DNA of 64,000 bases from Janthinobacterium tructae. Lineage in GTDB: Bacteria; Pseudomonadota; Gammaproteobacteria; Burkholderiales; Burkholderiaceae_D. This document shows, in pieces, positions 54,204-61,600 of this stretch (within the stretch, counting starts at the first letter, position 1; each line of letters starts with the position of its first letter). The notes under the pieces were generated by a model. The model worked only from the letters and a program-made list of their open reading frames with translations, was not told the origin of the DNA and did no database searches. The position numbers and the translations under genes are program-made. The DNA lies in NCBI RefSeq assembly GCF_006517255.1, contig NZ_CP041185.1:1488001-1552000 (forward strand). Direction: 5' to 3'.

Positions 54204-55565
54204 ATGAATACTACACTGAAGGGTGACCTACTCGAAGGATACATCTTCGACCTTTTTTCGCAACAGATCGCTGCCGGCGATTTTTGGGGCAATGCAAAAA
54301 ACTGCAAAATATTTCAAAAAAAAGGCTATTACTCAAAGGATCGCGAAAAAAATATCATATTCGATGTATCGATCGAGTTCTACTTGCCTGGCGCCTCGCA
54401 ATATTCGCTCGTAACTTTTATTGAATGTAAAAATTATTCACACTCCGTTTCGGTCGATGATGTAGAGGAATTTTTCACGAAAACTCAGCAAGTAGCTGCT
54501 TCAAACTCCAAAGCCATTATAGCTAGTACCGCTTCATTTCAGTCAGGAGCAATGACGTTTGCGCGATCTAAAGGAATTGGACTGCTCCGTTATTTTGACA
54601 GCTCAAACTTCAAATGGGAGCTAAACCGTTCGCCTTCCACCAGTGCCTACTCAGATGTGAACACTTCATACGACATGATACTCGACGGACTTTCGGTTCC
54701 AGACTTCGTCAGTAACGTTTTCGATCTCTACATGCAGTCACCCGCAGGTCTGACAAATTCCGCCTGGGATTTCTTCGAAAAACTGCTAAACGATACAAAT
54801 ATTCCATCTGAAAAACTAGACAGCATACGCAACCAAAAAGGCAGACCTAGTCCACTGGTGCCATTTCTCGAACAAGCAATCCTGGAAAAGCGAAGTCTCT
54901 CGATCCTACGCGATATTGGCTACCAGGATGGCGAGGTATCACTGCATGCGATCTGCGCCCGCGAAGCTACACAGTGCGGCCTGGTGGTTAAGAGAACTGC
55001 TCACTTAGAACATCCGCACTCGAGAAATACGATATTGGGACAGATCTGCTTCGCACCACTCGAAATCCGTCTGTACGACCAACCGATATTGAACTCAGGA
55101 CGAGAGCGATTTACGCTCGCACATGAACTTGCGCACCACTTTCTGGGACATTCCAAATATATGTTTAGGGAAGTGTGTGAGGAGGATGATTTCGCGCTCC
55201 CGCGCACCGGAAGTACCTTGGAACCCGATATTGCAAGAATCGAGTACCAGGCCAATATTTTTGCCTCCTGCCTGTTAATGCCCAAGGACGGCTTCGTACA
55301 AAATTTTGCAAGAATCACGCAATGGTTGGGTATCGCAAATAGAGGATTCGGGGCTCTTTACGTAGATGATCAGCACTGCAATCAACAACACTACCTGAAG
55401 GTGACTCACGAATTAATGGGCCACTACGGCGTCTCACGCGCGGCTGCAAGCATTCGCCTCGAGAGTCTAGGCTTGCTCCGGTTCTATCGTGCCGAGCCCC
55501 ACCCGCAACTACACCCCCTTCAGGAGTTTTTCGACCAACTACTCAACACGGGCGTTGACGACTAA
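54204..55565 (+). CDS. Restriction-endonuclease-like domain fused to an ImmA/IrrE metallopeptidase
   Basis: 453 residues. The N-terminal about 150 contain a PD-(D/E)XK core of Mrr type: IIFDVSIEFYLP (Asp about 53), VTFIECKNYSHSVSVDDVEE (ExK about 73-75), then KAIIASTASFQSGAMTFARS. The C-terminal part has the ImmA/IrrE peptidase with TLAHELAHHFLGH (HEXXH at about 307) and IEYQANIFASCLLMP. ImmA/IrrE peptidases normally cleave a repressor in response to DNA damage. It faces away from McrB and shares its promoter region. Low GC relative to the surroundings. Confidence 0.8.
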   Translation: MNTTLKGDLLEGYIFDLFSQQIAAGDFWGNAKNCKIFQKKGYYSKDREKNIIFDVSIEFYLPGASQYSLVTFIECKNYSHSVSVDDVEEFFTKTQQVAASNSKAIIASTASFQSGAMTFARSKGIGLLRYFDSSNFKWELNRSPSTSAYSDVNTSYDMILDGLSVPDFVSNVFDLYMQSPAGLTNSAWDFFEKLLNDTNIPSEKLDSIRNQKGRPSPLVPFLEQAILEKRSLSILRDIGYQDGEVSLHAICAREATQCGLVVKRTAHLEHPHSRNTILGQICFAPLEIRLYDQPILNSGRERFTLAHELAHHFLGHSKYMFREVCEEDDFALPRTGSTLEPDIARIEYQANIFASCLLMPKDGFVQNFARITQWLGIANRGFGALYVDDQHCNQQHYLKVTHELMGHYGVSRAAASIRLESLGLLRFYRAEPHPQLHPLQEFFDQLLNTGVDD

Positions 55566-55635
55566 GCAGCCAACGGGCCATCATCCATATGTACATAGCC
55601 GTTGCTCTCTCAACAGATGTATCGGTTTCACTGAC

Positions 55636-55992
55636 TTAGCGAATACCATGTTTTTCGTCAGATAATCTTGCAAGTAACCTGAAGCGCTCACGCACCAATT
55701 GATTAAAACAGCGCATGAATTCTCCACCATCGTCACAAGTCACGATCACATGCTTTTCCAGACGACCACATCGCGAGACGCGCCGCGTGTCAGCAATCAC
55801 GCACGATGTGTGACTGAAATTGCAGATAACAAACGGCCGCCCCTCGACCGGCGCATCATAGTAAGCTTGCGCCGCGAGGCAGGCATCGTGCATTTCGATG
55901 CCCTTGCGCCCGCTTTTCTCAATCACCGTGTAGGTTGATCCGGCCGTCCGGCATGCTCGCAGCAACTGGCGGCTCTCCGCATTCAGTTCCAT
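55636..55992 (-). CDS. Protein of unknown function
   Basis: 118 residues, MELNAESRQLLRACRTAGST onward, containing IVTCDDGGEFMRCFNQLVRE. It overlaps the end of the Mrr-like gene by about 10 bp and so belongs to the same transcript. Four to five cysteines, no family recognised. Confidence 0.6.
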   Translation of the reverse strand: MELNAESRQLLRACRTAGSTYTVIEKSGRKGIEMHDACLAAQAYYDAPVEGRPFVICNFSHTSCVIADTRRVSRCGRLEKHVIVTCDDGGEFMRCFNQLVRERFRLLARLSDEKHGIR

Positions 55993-56690
55993 ACCATCTT
56001 CCCCGCGCGCCTCCCCAATACCAGTTGCACGAGACTCGCGCCGCTGACCAGCACCACGTTGCTTTTGGTCAGATGGGGATACACGGCCGCGCCGCTGCGC
56101 CCGGTATGTAGGAATAATCCCGCCCCAACACCATGATCACAAATGGCCTCGCCAAAGGCCGCCACGTGTTGATGGTTCACATGGCCGCAATAGCGCTTCG
56201 ACTGCACCGCATACCAACCATGCCCAGGCAACCACACCTTGCCGTCAATCCCGCCATCCCCGGAGTACCTCTGGTTGCGCAAGACAAATAGCCCGGCGTC
56301 TTCCAGGGCCGAGAGCACCACTTCTTCGAACACCAGCGGATCCACACTGCGCAAATAAGCCAGGCACCGTGCCGCGTACCCCTCCCCTGTGAACTGCCTC
56401 ACAGCCTGCAACACCGCACGCGATTGAGCAATACGCCTGCGATGGTCTGGCAGCCGGCGCATGCGCATCGCATTGAACAACTGCGACGCACATCGAAACA
56501 GCATGCCGCTCACACCGCGTGATCGGGCCAGAACGGCTTCATAGCGCTCGCGCGCAGGACGCGGGGCACGGGAGCCGCCAGGTTTTCCATCCTCGATTCG
56601 CTCTTCTCTACCATCACCGGCCACCGTGTGCTTGACCCACCGCGCACGCGGATTTCCTGACGACCAACGCTGCCAATGTCCCCGTTTCAT
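55983..56690 (-). CDS. Mrr-like restriction endonuclease
   Basis: 235 residues. Mrr_cat pattern in the C-terminal half: VDPLVFEEVVLSALEDAG, YSGDGGIDGKVWLP (catalytic Asp in GDGGID, about 146) and YAVQSKRYCGHV (Q-x-K, about 160), then FLHTGRSGAAV. The N-terminal 90 residues are basic. Start overlaps the integrase stop (ATGA), so it is translated with the integrase, an unusual pairing that ties defence to the island's mobility gene. Confidence 0.82.
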   Translation of the reverse strand: MKRGHWQRWSSGNPRARWVKHTVAGDGREERIEDGKPGGSRAPRPARERYEAVLARSRGVSGMLFRCASQLFNAMRMRRLPDHRRRIAQSRAVLQAVRQFTGEGYAARCLAYLRSVDPLVFEEVVLSALEDAGLFVLRNQRYSGDGGIDGKVWLPGHGWYAVQSKRYCGHVNHQHVAAFGEAICDHGVGAGLFLHTGRSGAAVYPHLTKSNVVLVSGASLVQLVLGRRAGKMVWN

Positions 56691-57766
56691 GATGCCGCTC
56701 CCATTAAATCAACTTCGTCACTGCGCCGGACTACCGGCGACCCCAGATACGCATTGCTGATTTGCCTCCGATGGTGGCCCAGCTGTTCTGCCACCTGCCG
56801 ATAGGCGTCCGCCATGACCTCACGATCGATTATCAGCTCGCCACCGCGGACAGGCGGCTGTACCTGCGTGATATCAAAGTACAGATCACCGGCAAACTGG
56901 TGCCGCAAGCCGTGTGGCGTGACACCCAGGTCATTCTTGGTCAATCCGACTGAACGCACCACATTCGAAAACAGGTCCAGCGATTGTTTCAAGGACAATC
57001 CAGGATGCCCGATATGTCCCCAGTCCTGCCGGGCGAGACAGCGCGCCCGCACCAATGCTTGCCGCTGCTGAGGCGTGCGCACTGCCGCATAGCGCAGCCG
57101 GCCGCCCTTCGTCCCGCGCTTGATGCGCAAAAAACTAATGTAATGATCGGATCGAGAATGCTGCACTGGCAAGGCATACGCCGGTACCTCGGCGGCGCGC
57201 GGGCAGAACATCACGGCTTCCTTGCGCCGCAGGCCAAAGGCGATCATCATCGCCAGTTGGCCTCCCACGTGGCTGTCAACCGCATCGACGGCCGCAATGA
57301 CCTCATCGACGGCAACACCGTGACTCTCCCAACCCTTGTCGATCAGCGCCCCGTAGGAGCGGCGCACCAGAGCCGGATCGTTCACATAGCTCACGGCACT
57401 GCGTACCAGTCCCGGCTTGCCGATCCAGCTGGCGAAGACTCGGATAAAGCTCATTTGCTGTTGAATGTAAGCTGCGCTGCAGGGATATGCACGGCGCGGT
57501 ATCGTCATCGGCATATCAAGCAACACATCTGCCGGTAACTGCTGCGCCGTCCAATACGCCATCAACGCGCGCACATGCCGCTCCGCCAGGTTTTCAGGTA
57601 CTGGCTTGAATCCCAATTTGCGCAGTAACGCGAATATCCGGTACAAGCCCTGGCTGCGCGCCTCCCTGGTGCTATGCGAAATCCCCTTCCCTACACTGGC
57701 ATGCCGCTCATTAAACGCGTCCAGCAACGCATCGAGCTGCCCCCTCCATTGTGTGTTGTGGGTCAT
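56687..57766 (-). CDS. Site-specific tyrosine integrase
   Basis: 359 residues from ATG at 57766 with GGAGG upstream. Core-binding N-terminus (STREARSQGLYRIFALLRKL), then catalytic motifs MIAFGLRRKEAVMFC (Arg I), TPHGLRHQFAGDLY (HxLRH) and QLGHHRRQISNAYLGSP (final Tyr). This resembles the integrase family with an Integrase_1-type domain that also appears on ICEs and plasmids. It is the only complete recombinase of the island and likely the one that moves it. Confidence 0.85.
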   Translation of the reverse strand: MTHNTQWRGQLDALLDAFNERHASVGKGISHSTREARSQGLYRIFALLRKLGFKPVPENLAERHVRALMAYWTAQQLPADVLLDMPMTIPRRAYPCSAAYIQQQMSFIRVFASWIGKPGLVRSAVSYVNDPALVRRSYGALIDKGWESHGVAVDEVIAAVDAVDSHVGGQLAMMIAFGLRRKEAVMFCPRAAEVPAYALPVQHSRSDHYISFLRIKRGTKGGRLRYAAVRTPQQRQALVRARCLARQDWGHIGHPGLSLKQSLDLFSNVVRSVGLTKNDLGVTPHGLRHQFAGDLYFDITQVQPPVRGGELIIDREVMADAYRQVAEQLGHHRRQISNAYLGSPVVRRSDEVDLMGAAS

Positions 57767-58972
57767 GACTTCTCCCTCCTGATACTCAAGGATTGTCGAA
57801 TTGGCATGCTGCACTGTCTGGCGCGCATGCCCCCGGTGTGGCCTTCAACTGGCATCGGCGCCCGGCCTGCTGCGCCGACGAGGGAGATGTACTCTAGACA
57901 TTCCAACGCGCTGTCCCTATCTCAGCGTCGATGGCGGATTTTCTATTTGCCCGAAGGCGCGGTGTCTTAAAAATGCTCATGCGAATAACCAGCGAATTTC
58001 TCCTTCTGTGTTAGTCCCCGCGTCTTGCGCGAGCAGTGCGGCGCTGACGCCACAAAGACATTTAGGTGCCCCGGCCACTCTCAATTGAACCAGGACCTTG
58101 CCCCCTCTTCCCTCACGGTCATCCCTTCAGCCCTACCACCAGGCCGCTTCGTGATTGCGCACTAACCAGGTTGATCGAAGCTTCTTCGGCAACGTCACAA
58201 CAAGGCACCGCGATAGGCTCTTCGTACAGCAGGAAGATTGAATAGGTGATAAATCACTCTCCTGCGGTTCGCGGCCGCAGGCGATACATCGACACTACCA
58301 GGATCGTAAATTAGCGACGGAGCGCCGCAAGGCCCTCTCCGATTTGACAAGCGTCTCTTGACGAGAAATCACGCGCGAGCTGTTATCCCCAGCAGGGGCA
58401 GCCCGACATACTTCTTCACTGACATACCACTCAACTCGACCGCAGGGCGCGGCCGACAAACTTCGCTTCGATAGACAGGTAACGACTGCAACGGCATACC
58501 ACGCTTGCCAGCGCCACATTCCGAACGCGATGTTCCTGGAAGTGGGTCCAGACAGTCGTCACAGAATATGATCAGTTATTTCGAATGTCAAGCCGATTTT
58601 CGGCGTTGAAAATTTGTGATTGAGGTCGAATTTATTTGGTAAGTACCTCTGGCGAGGATTTCTCCCTATGAAGAACGCTGCGTGGCCATTCCTCTGATTG
58701 TAAATGGTTTTGAACATCGGAACGGACTGAGCCAGATACACAGATGAGCGATGAAAATACGTCTGCGATGTGGCGCAATTCCAGCGCAGATGCGCTGTTA
58801 TCTCATGCCAGCATGCGCCAATATAGCCGCGCCGCAGCGCGACTCCAGTCGTTCCCCAGCACGTCTGAATTGGCACTCACTACAAATTCTGGCAAAAAAT
58901 CAGGGCTTTTCCCATGGAATACATACCACCCCGCTATTACTGTTGATCACTTGCAGCAATCAGGAGGACGAA
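57767..58972. other. Long non-coding region before parM
   Basis: About 1.2 kb without a convincing gene. Open frames are short and lack ribosome sites. In ParMR systems the centromere lies just upstream of parM, so it is expected near the right end here, but I see no clear iteron array. A replication or transfer origin could also be in this stretch. Confidence 0.45.
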
Positions 58973-60025
58973 GTGGAACCCATCGTGCGAGCCGTGGACA
59001 TTGGCCGGGGAAATACCAAATTCATTGCAGGGGTCAGCGCTGGTGATGTGCGCTGCGCAATGTTCCCGTCGCAGGCCCACCCATGTGAAACAGTCTATGA
59101 GCAGGAAGCCTGGGGAACGAAACGTCGTACCGTCTGCGTCCCAGTCGACGATCTGAACTATGAGGTCGGGCCGGACGCTCACTTGGCCTCCGACATCTTT
59201 AATGCCAATGTACTGCAGCATGACAGCTACAGTGCAACGCCTGAATATCTGGCTTTGCTACTGGGTGCACTGCATTACATGCGTCTCGACCGGATCGATC
59301 TACTGGTACTTGGTCTGCCGGTAGCCACGTATAAGCTCAAGAAGCAGGTGGCGGCGTTGGAACGCCGCGTGACCGGTGAACACATCCTGGCGGAAGGCAG
59401 AAAGATCACGATCGCGCGCGTCAAAGCAATTGCGCAGCCGTCCGGGGCCTTGATGTACTGCGGGCTGACCCATGGGCGCCTTGCTCAGATGCGCAAGGAA
59501 CGAAATCTGATCATCGATCCAGGTCGGCGGACGTTTGACTGGCTTGTGACGCAAGGCATGCAGCAAATTGACAAGCGCAGCCATTCGGTACCGCGTGGCA
59601 TGTTTGATGTGCTCCACTCGATCATCGAAGGCATCAGCCGAGCCACCGGCTCTCACTACCGCGAATACGACGCGATCGATTTGGCGCTGCGAACGGGAAA
59701 AAAGCCGGTCATCTTTCAAAAAGAATACGACATTGCCCAACACCTGCCACTCGCGCAGAAGATCCCGGAGCAGGCTGTCGCCGAGATGCTGCACTACGTG
59801 GGCGACGCTGCCGACATCAACAATATTATTCTGGTCGGCGGTGGCGCCTTCTTCTATCGCAAAGCCTTGAAAACCGCATTCCCGCATCACGAGCTGCAGG
59901 AACTCAAGGATCCGATCTTTGCCAACGTCAAAGGTTTTCAGTATGCCGGCACGGAGCTAGCCAAGCAGGCCGACGCTTCATCGACTCGGCCAGATGGCAC
60001 AGAGCCGCTAAACATGGCGACCTAA
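58973..60025 (+). CDS. parM: ParM/StbA-like actin-type partition ATPase
   Basis: 350 residues from GTG with AGGAGG 6 bp before it; the longer frame to 58751 lacks a ribosome site. Phosphate-1 motif VRAVDIGRGNTKFIAGV (about 5-21), the second phosphate loop NLIIDPGRRTFDWLVT (about 178-193) and the adenosine loop NIILVGGGAFFYRKAL (about 283-298) are those of ParM/StbA actins. The filament pushes apart element copies bound by the adaptor encoded next. A partition pair indicates that the island exists, at least at times, as a plasmid-like circle. Confidence 0.85.
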   Translation: MEPIVRAVDIGRGNTKFIAGVSAGDVRCAMFPSQAHPCETVYEQEAWGTKRRTVCVPVDDLNYEVGPDAHLASDIFNANVLQHDSYSATPEYLALLLGALHYMRLDRIDLLVLGLPVATYKLKKQVAALERRVTGEHILAEGRKITIARVKAIAQPSGALMYCGLTHGRLAQMRKERNLIIDPGRRTFDWLVTQGMQQIDKRSHSVPRGMFDVLHSIIEGISRATGSHYREYDAIDLALRTGKKPVIFQKEYDIAQHLPLAQKIPEQAVAEMLHYVGDAADINNIILVGGGAFFYRKALKTAFPHHELQELKDPIFANVKGFQYAGTELAKQADASSTRPDGTEPLNMAT

Positions 60026-60028
60026 ACT

Positions 60029-60310
60029 ATGGGCACACCTCTTACCATCCGCTTGAGTGTAGAACTGGAACGCGCCGACAACCCTCCCCTGTATGACGAT
60101 CTCATCAAGTTCCCAAAGGGGCCACGCCGCGTGAATCGCCTGCGAACACTGGCCTATGCCGGACTGGTATTACAGCAATGCGGACAAACCACGTCGGTCA
60201 TGGAGGCACAGTGGCTCACCAAGCCAAGTGCTGAACCAAACACGTCGAGGCAGGATCCCGTCGTCGCCTTGGCATCGATGGAGCTTTTTGGCCCATCAAG
60301 AAGCGAATAG
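60029..60310 (+). CDS. ParR/StbB-like partition adaptor
   Basis: 93 residues, 3 bp after the parM stop. N-terminal strand TIRLSVELERADNPPLYDDL followed by a helical part GPRRVNRLRTLAYAGLVLQQ, the ribbon-helix-helix arrangement of ParR/StbB proteins. It would bind the centromere and the filament end. Position, size and fold fit; the similarity itself is weak. Confidence 0.7.
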   Translation: MGTPLTIRLSVELERADNPPLYDDLIKFPKGPRRVNRLRTLAYAGLVLQQCGQTTSVMEAQWLTKPSAEPNTSRQDPVVALASMELFGPSRSE

Positions 60311-60318
60311 GAGTGAAC

Positions 60319-60771
60319 ATGGAAAACGACGAGCTACCTCGTATCAGTGCTAGCCAACTGGCCGAGATGGGATACTGCGAACGCAAAATCGTCCTGGCCG
60401 CCAGGTTTGGTCCACGCAGCACGCCGGAGCGCGAACAGGCCCGAGCAAATGGTGAGCTGCAACACGTGCGGTTCTTCATCGAAACGTTGGAAGTGAATAC
60501 CGTACCGTTAGCGGCCTCAAGTTTGCGAGAACAGTCGTCCATTCAAGCGAACGCATCGTCTAAACGAACTAGCAGACGCCCAATAGGATGGTACAAGATA
60601 CTGCCAAGATGTCTATCGGCGATGCATAAGACAAACTGCCAGGTGGCGCGATCTGTCCGAGCAGGGTTTGTAAAATTATGCGTTCGAGTGTATTGGCGGC
60701 CCCGGCAACGAGTGCAAACAAAGCGCCAGTTGCCTCTTCACCTCGTATCTCGTTCCCCCGAAAAAAAATGA
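60319..60771 (+). CDS. Cas4-like nuclease, N-terminal portion
   Basis: 150 residues from ATG at 60319 (GGAG 5 bp upstream). ISASQLAEMGYCERKIVLAA is the usual Cas4/PD-(D/E)XK exonuclease start with its first cysteine, and RANGELQHVRFFIETLE follows. After about residue 60 the sequence is basic and does not match the family. The stop overlaps the next gene's ATG (ATGA). It may be half of a gene split by a frame change, whose catalytic half is the following gene. Confidence 0.55.
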   Translation: MENDELPRISASQLAEMGYCERKIVLAARFGPRSTPEREQARANGELQHVRFFIETLEVNTVPLAASSLREQSSIQANASSKRTSRRPIGWYKILPRCLSAMHKTNCQVARSVRAGFVKLCVRVYWRPRQRVQTKRQLPLHLVSRSPEKK

Positions 60772-61325
60772 GCATGTCGGATTTTCTGTCGGCGCTCTTG
60801 CATATGTGTGGGGCATTTCTGTTGCTCTGTCTCGTACGCGGAGTGAGAAGACATGCGATGTGTCGAACGCGCCCCTGCTGGTTCCCGGAGGAACTGCGGT
60901 ACGCCAGCCTGGCTTACGCAGAACAAACCTTTACGCTTGACGCCCCCATCAAACTCATCGCACGTGTCGATCGAGCCTATCGCTACAAAGGAAAACTCAC
61001 GTTGATGGAGTACAAAATTCGTCGTGTTGAGCGTGTGTTCATGTCGGACGTGATCGAACTCTCTGCCCAAAAGATGATTCTGGAATTGGCAAGCGGAACC
61101 AAGGTGAACAATTATGGGTTTGTCGTTGTTGAGCATCCCGACATAGCCGGGCGTAGAGCCATGAAGGTTTTTTTGCTAAATCACAAACAAATCATCGCGT
61201 TTTATCACCGCAGAATGGCTTTATTGAATCAAACGATAACTGCCGACCACGCAGAGTCATCATCGCAGTGTCGCCGATGTGAGTTCTTGACGGAGTGCAA
61301 AAAGTATCCTGAAAGTACGCCATAA
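60768..61325 (+). CDS. Membrane-linked Cas4-like PD-(D/E)XK nuclease
   Basis: 185 residues. MSMSDFLSALLHMCGAFLLL is a membrane-like start. The nuclease core reads LIARVDRAYRYKGKLTLMEY, K (Asp about 65, ExK about 79-81), then KMILELASGTKVNNYGFVVV, and the C-terminus has QCRRCEFLTECKK, the three-cysteine part of a Cas4-type iron-sulfur cluster whose fourth Cys is in the preceding gene or at CRTRPC here. No CRISPR array or other cas gene is near; the neighbours are ParM/ParR. Confidence 0.6.
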   Translation: MSMSDFLSALLHMCGAFLLLCLVRGVRRHAMCRTRPCWFPEELRYASLAYAEQTFTLDAPIKLIARVDRAYRYKGKLTLMEYKIRRVERVFMSDVIELSAQKMILELASGTKVNNYGFVVVEHPDIAGRRAMKVFLLNHKQIIAFYHRRMALLNQTITADHAESSSQCRRCEFLTECKKYPESTP

Positions 61326-61413
61326 CCCAGGTGGTGCTCTGAGAGGGTCCTCTGTGAATACTAGCCCCCCAGTCCGCCCACGCGCGAACTTCCTGATAGG
61401 TTTTGTACAACCA

Positions 61414-61443
61414 TTCAGTGAAAGAGGCCTCTCGTTCACTGAA
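61414..61443. repeat. Nested inverted repeats at the right edge of the island
   Basis: TTCAGTGAA (61414-61422) and TTCACTGAA (61435-61443) enclose the palindrome AGAGGCCTCT (61423-61432). The structure lies between the last island gene and vgrG, a fitting place for a terminator or the attachment site. Confidence 0.45.
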
Positions 61444-61600
61444 AACGTGCACGAAGCGCTTCATTGCCCGATATCGGGTTTCCTTGCCCCTCCGTACTCA
61501 TCCTGTTTCCTGAATGATTAGATATTGCGACTTCGCAATACCTTTCTTGCTGTGCCCGCTAAAGTCGTTGTTAACGCACTGCAAAGGCAACGAAAGACTC

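Noticed and set aside
57767..58972. Small minus-strand frames (for example 58295-58519) as genes
   Set aside because: No ribosome sites, no conserved-looking composition.
61192..61464. 90-codon minus-strand frame over the end of the Cas4-like gene
   Set aside because: Overlaps a gene with recognisable cysteine motifs and contains no domain; only its first part lies in free DNA.
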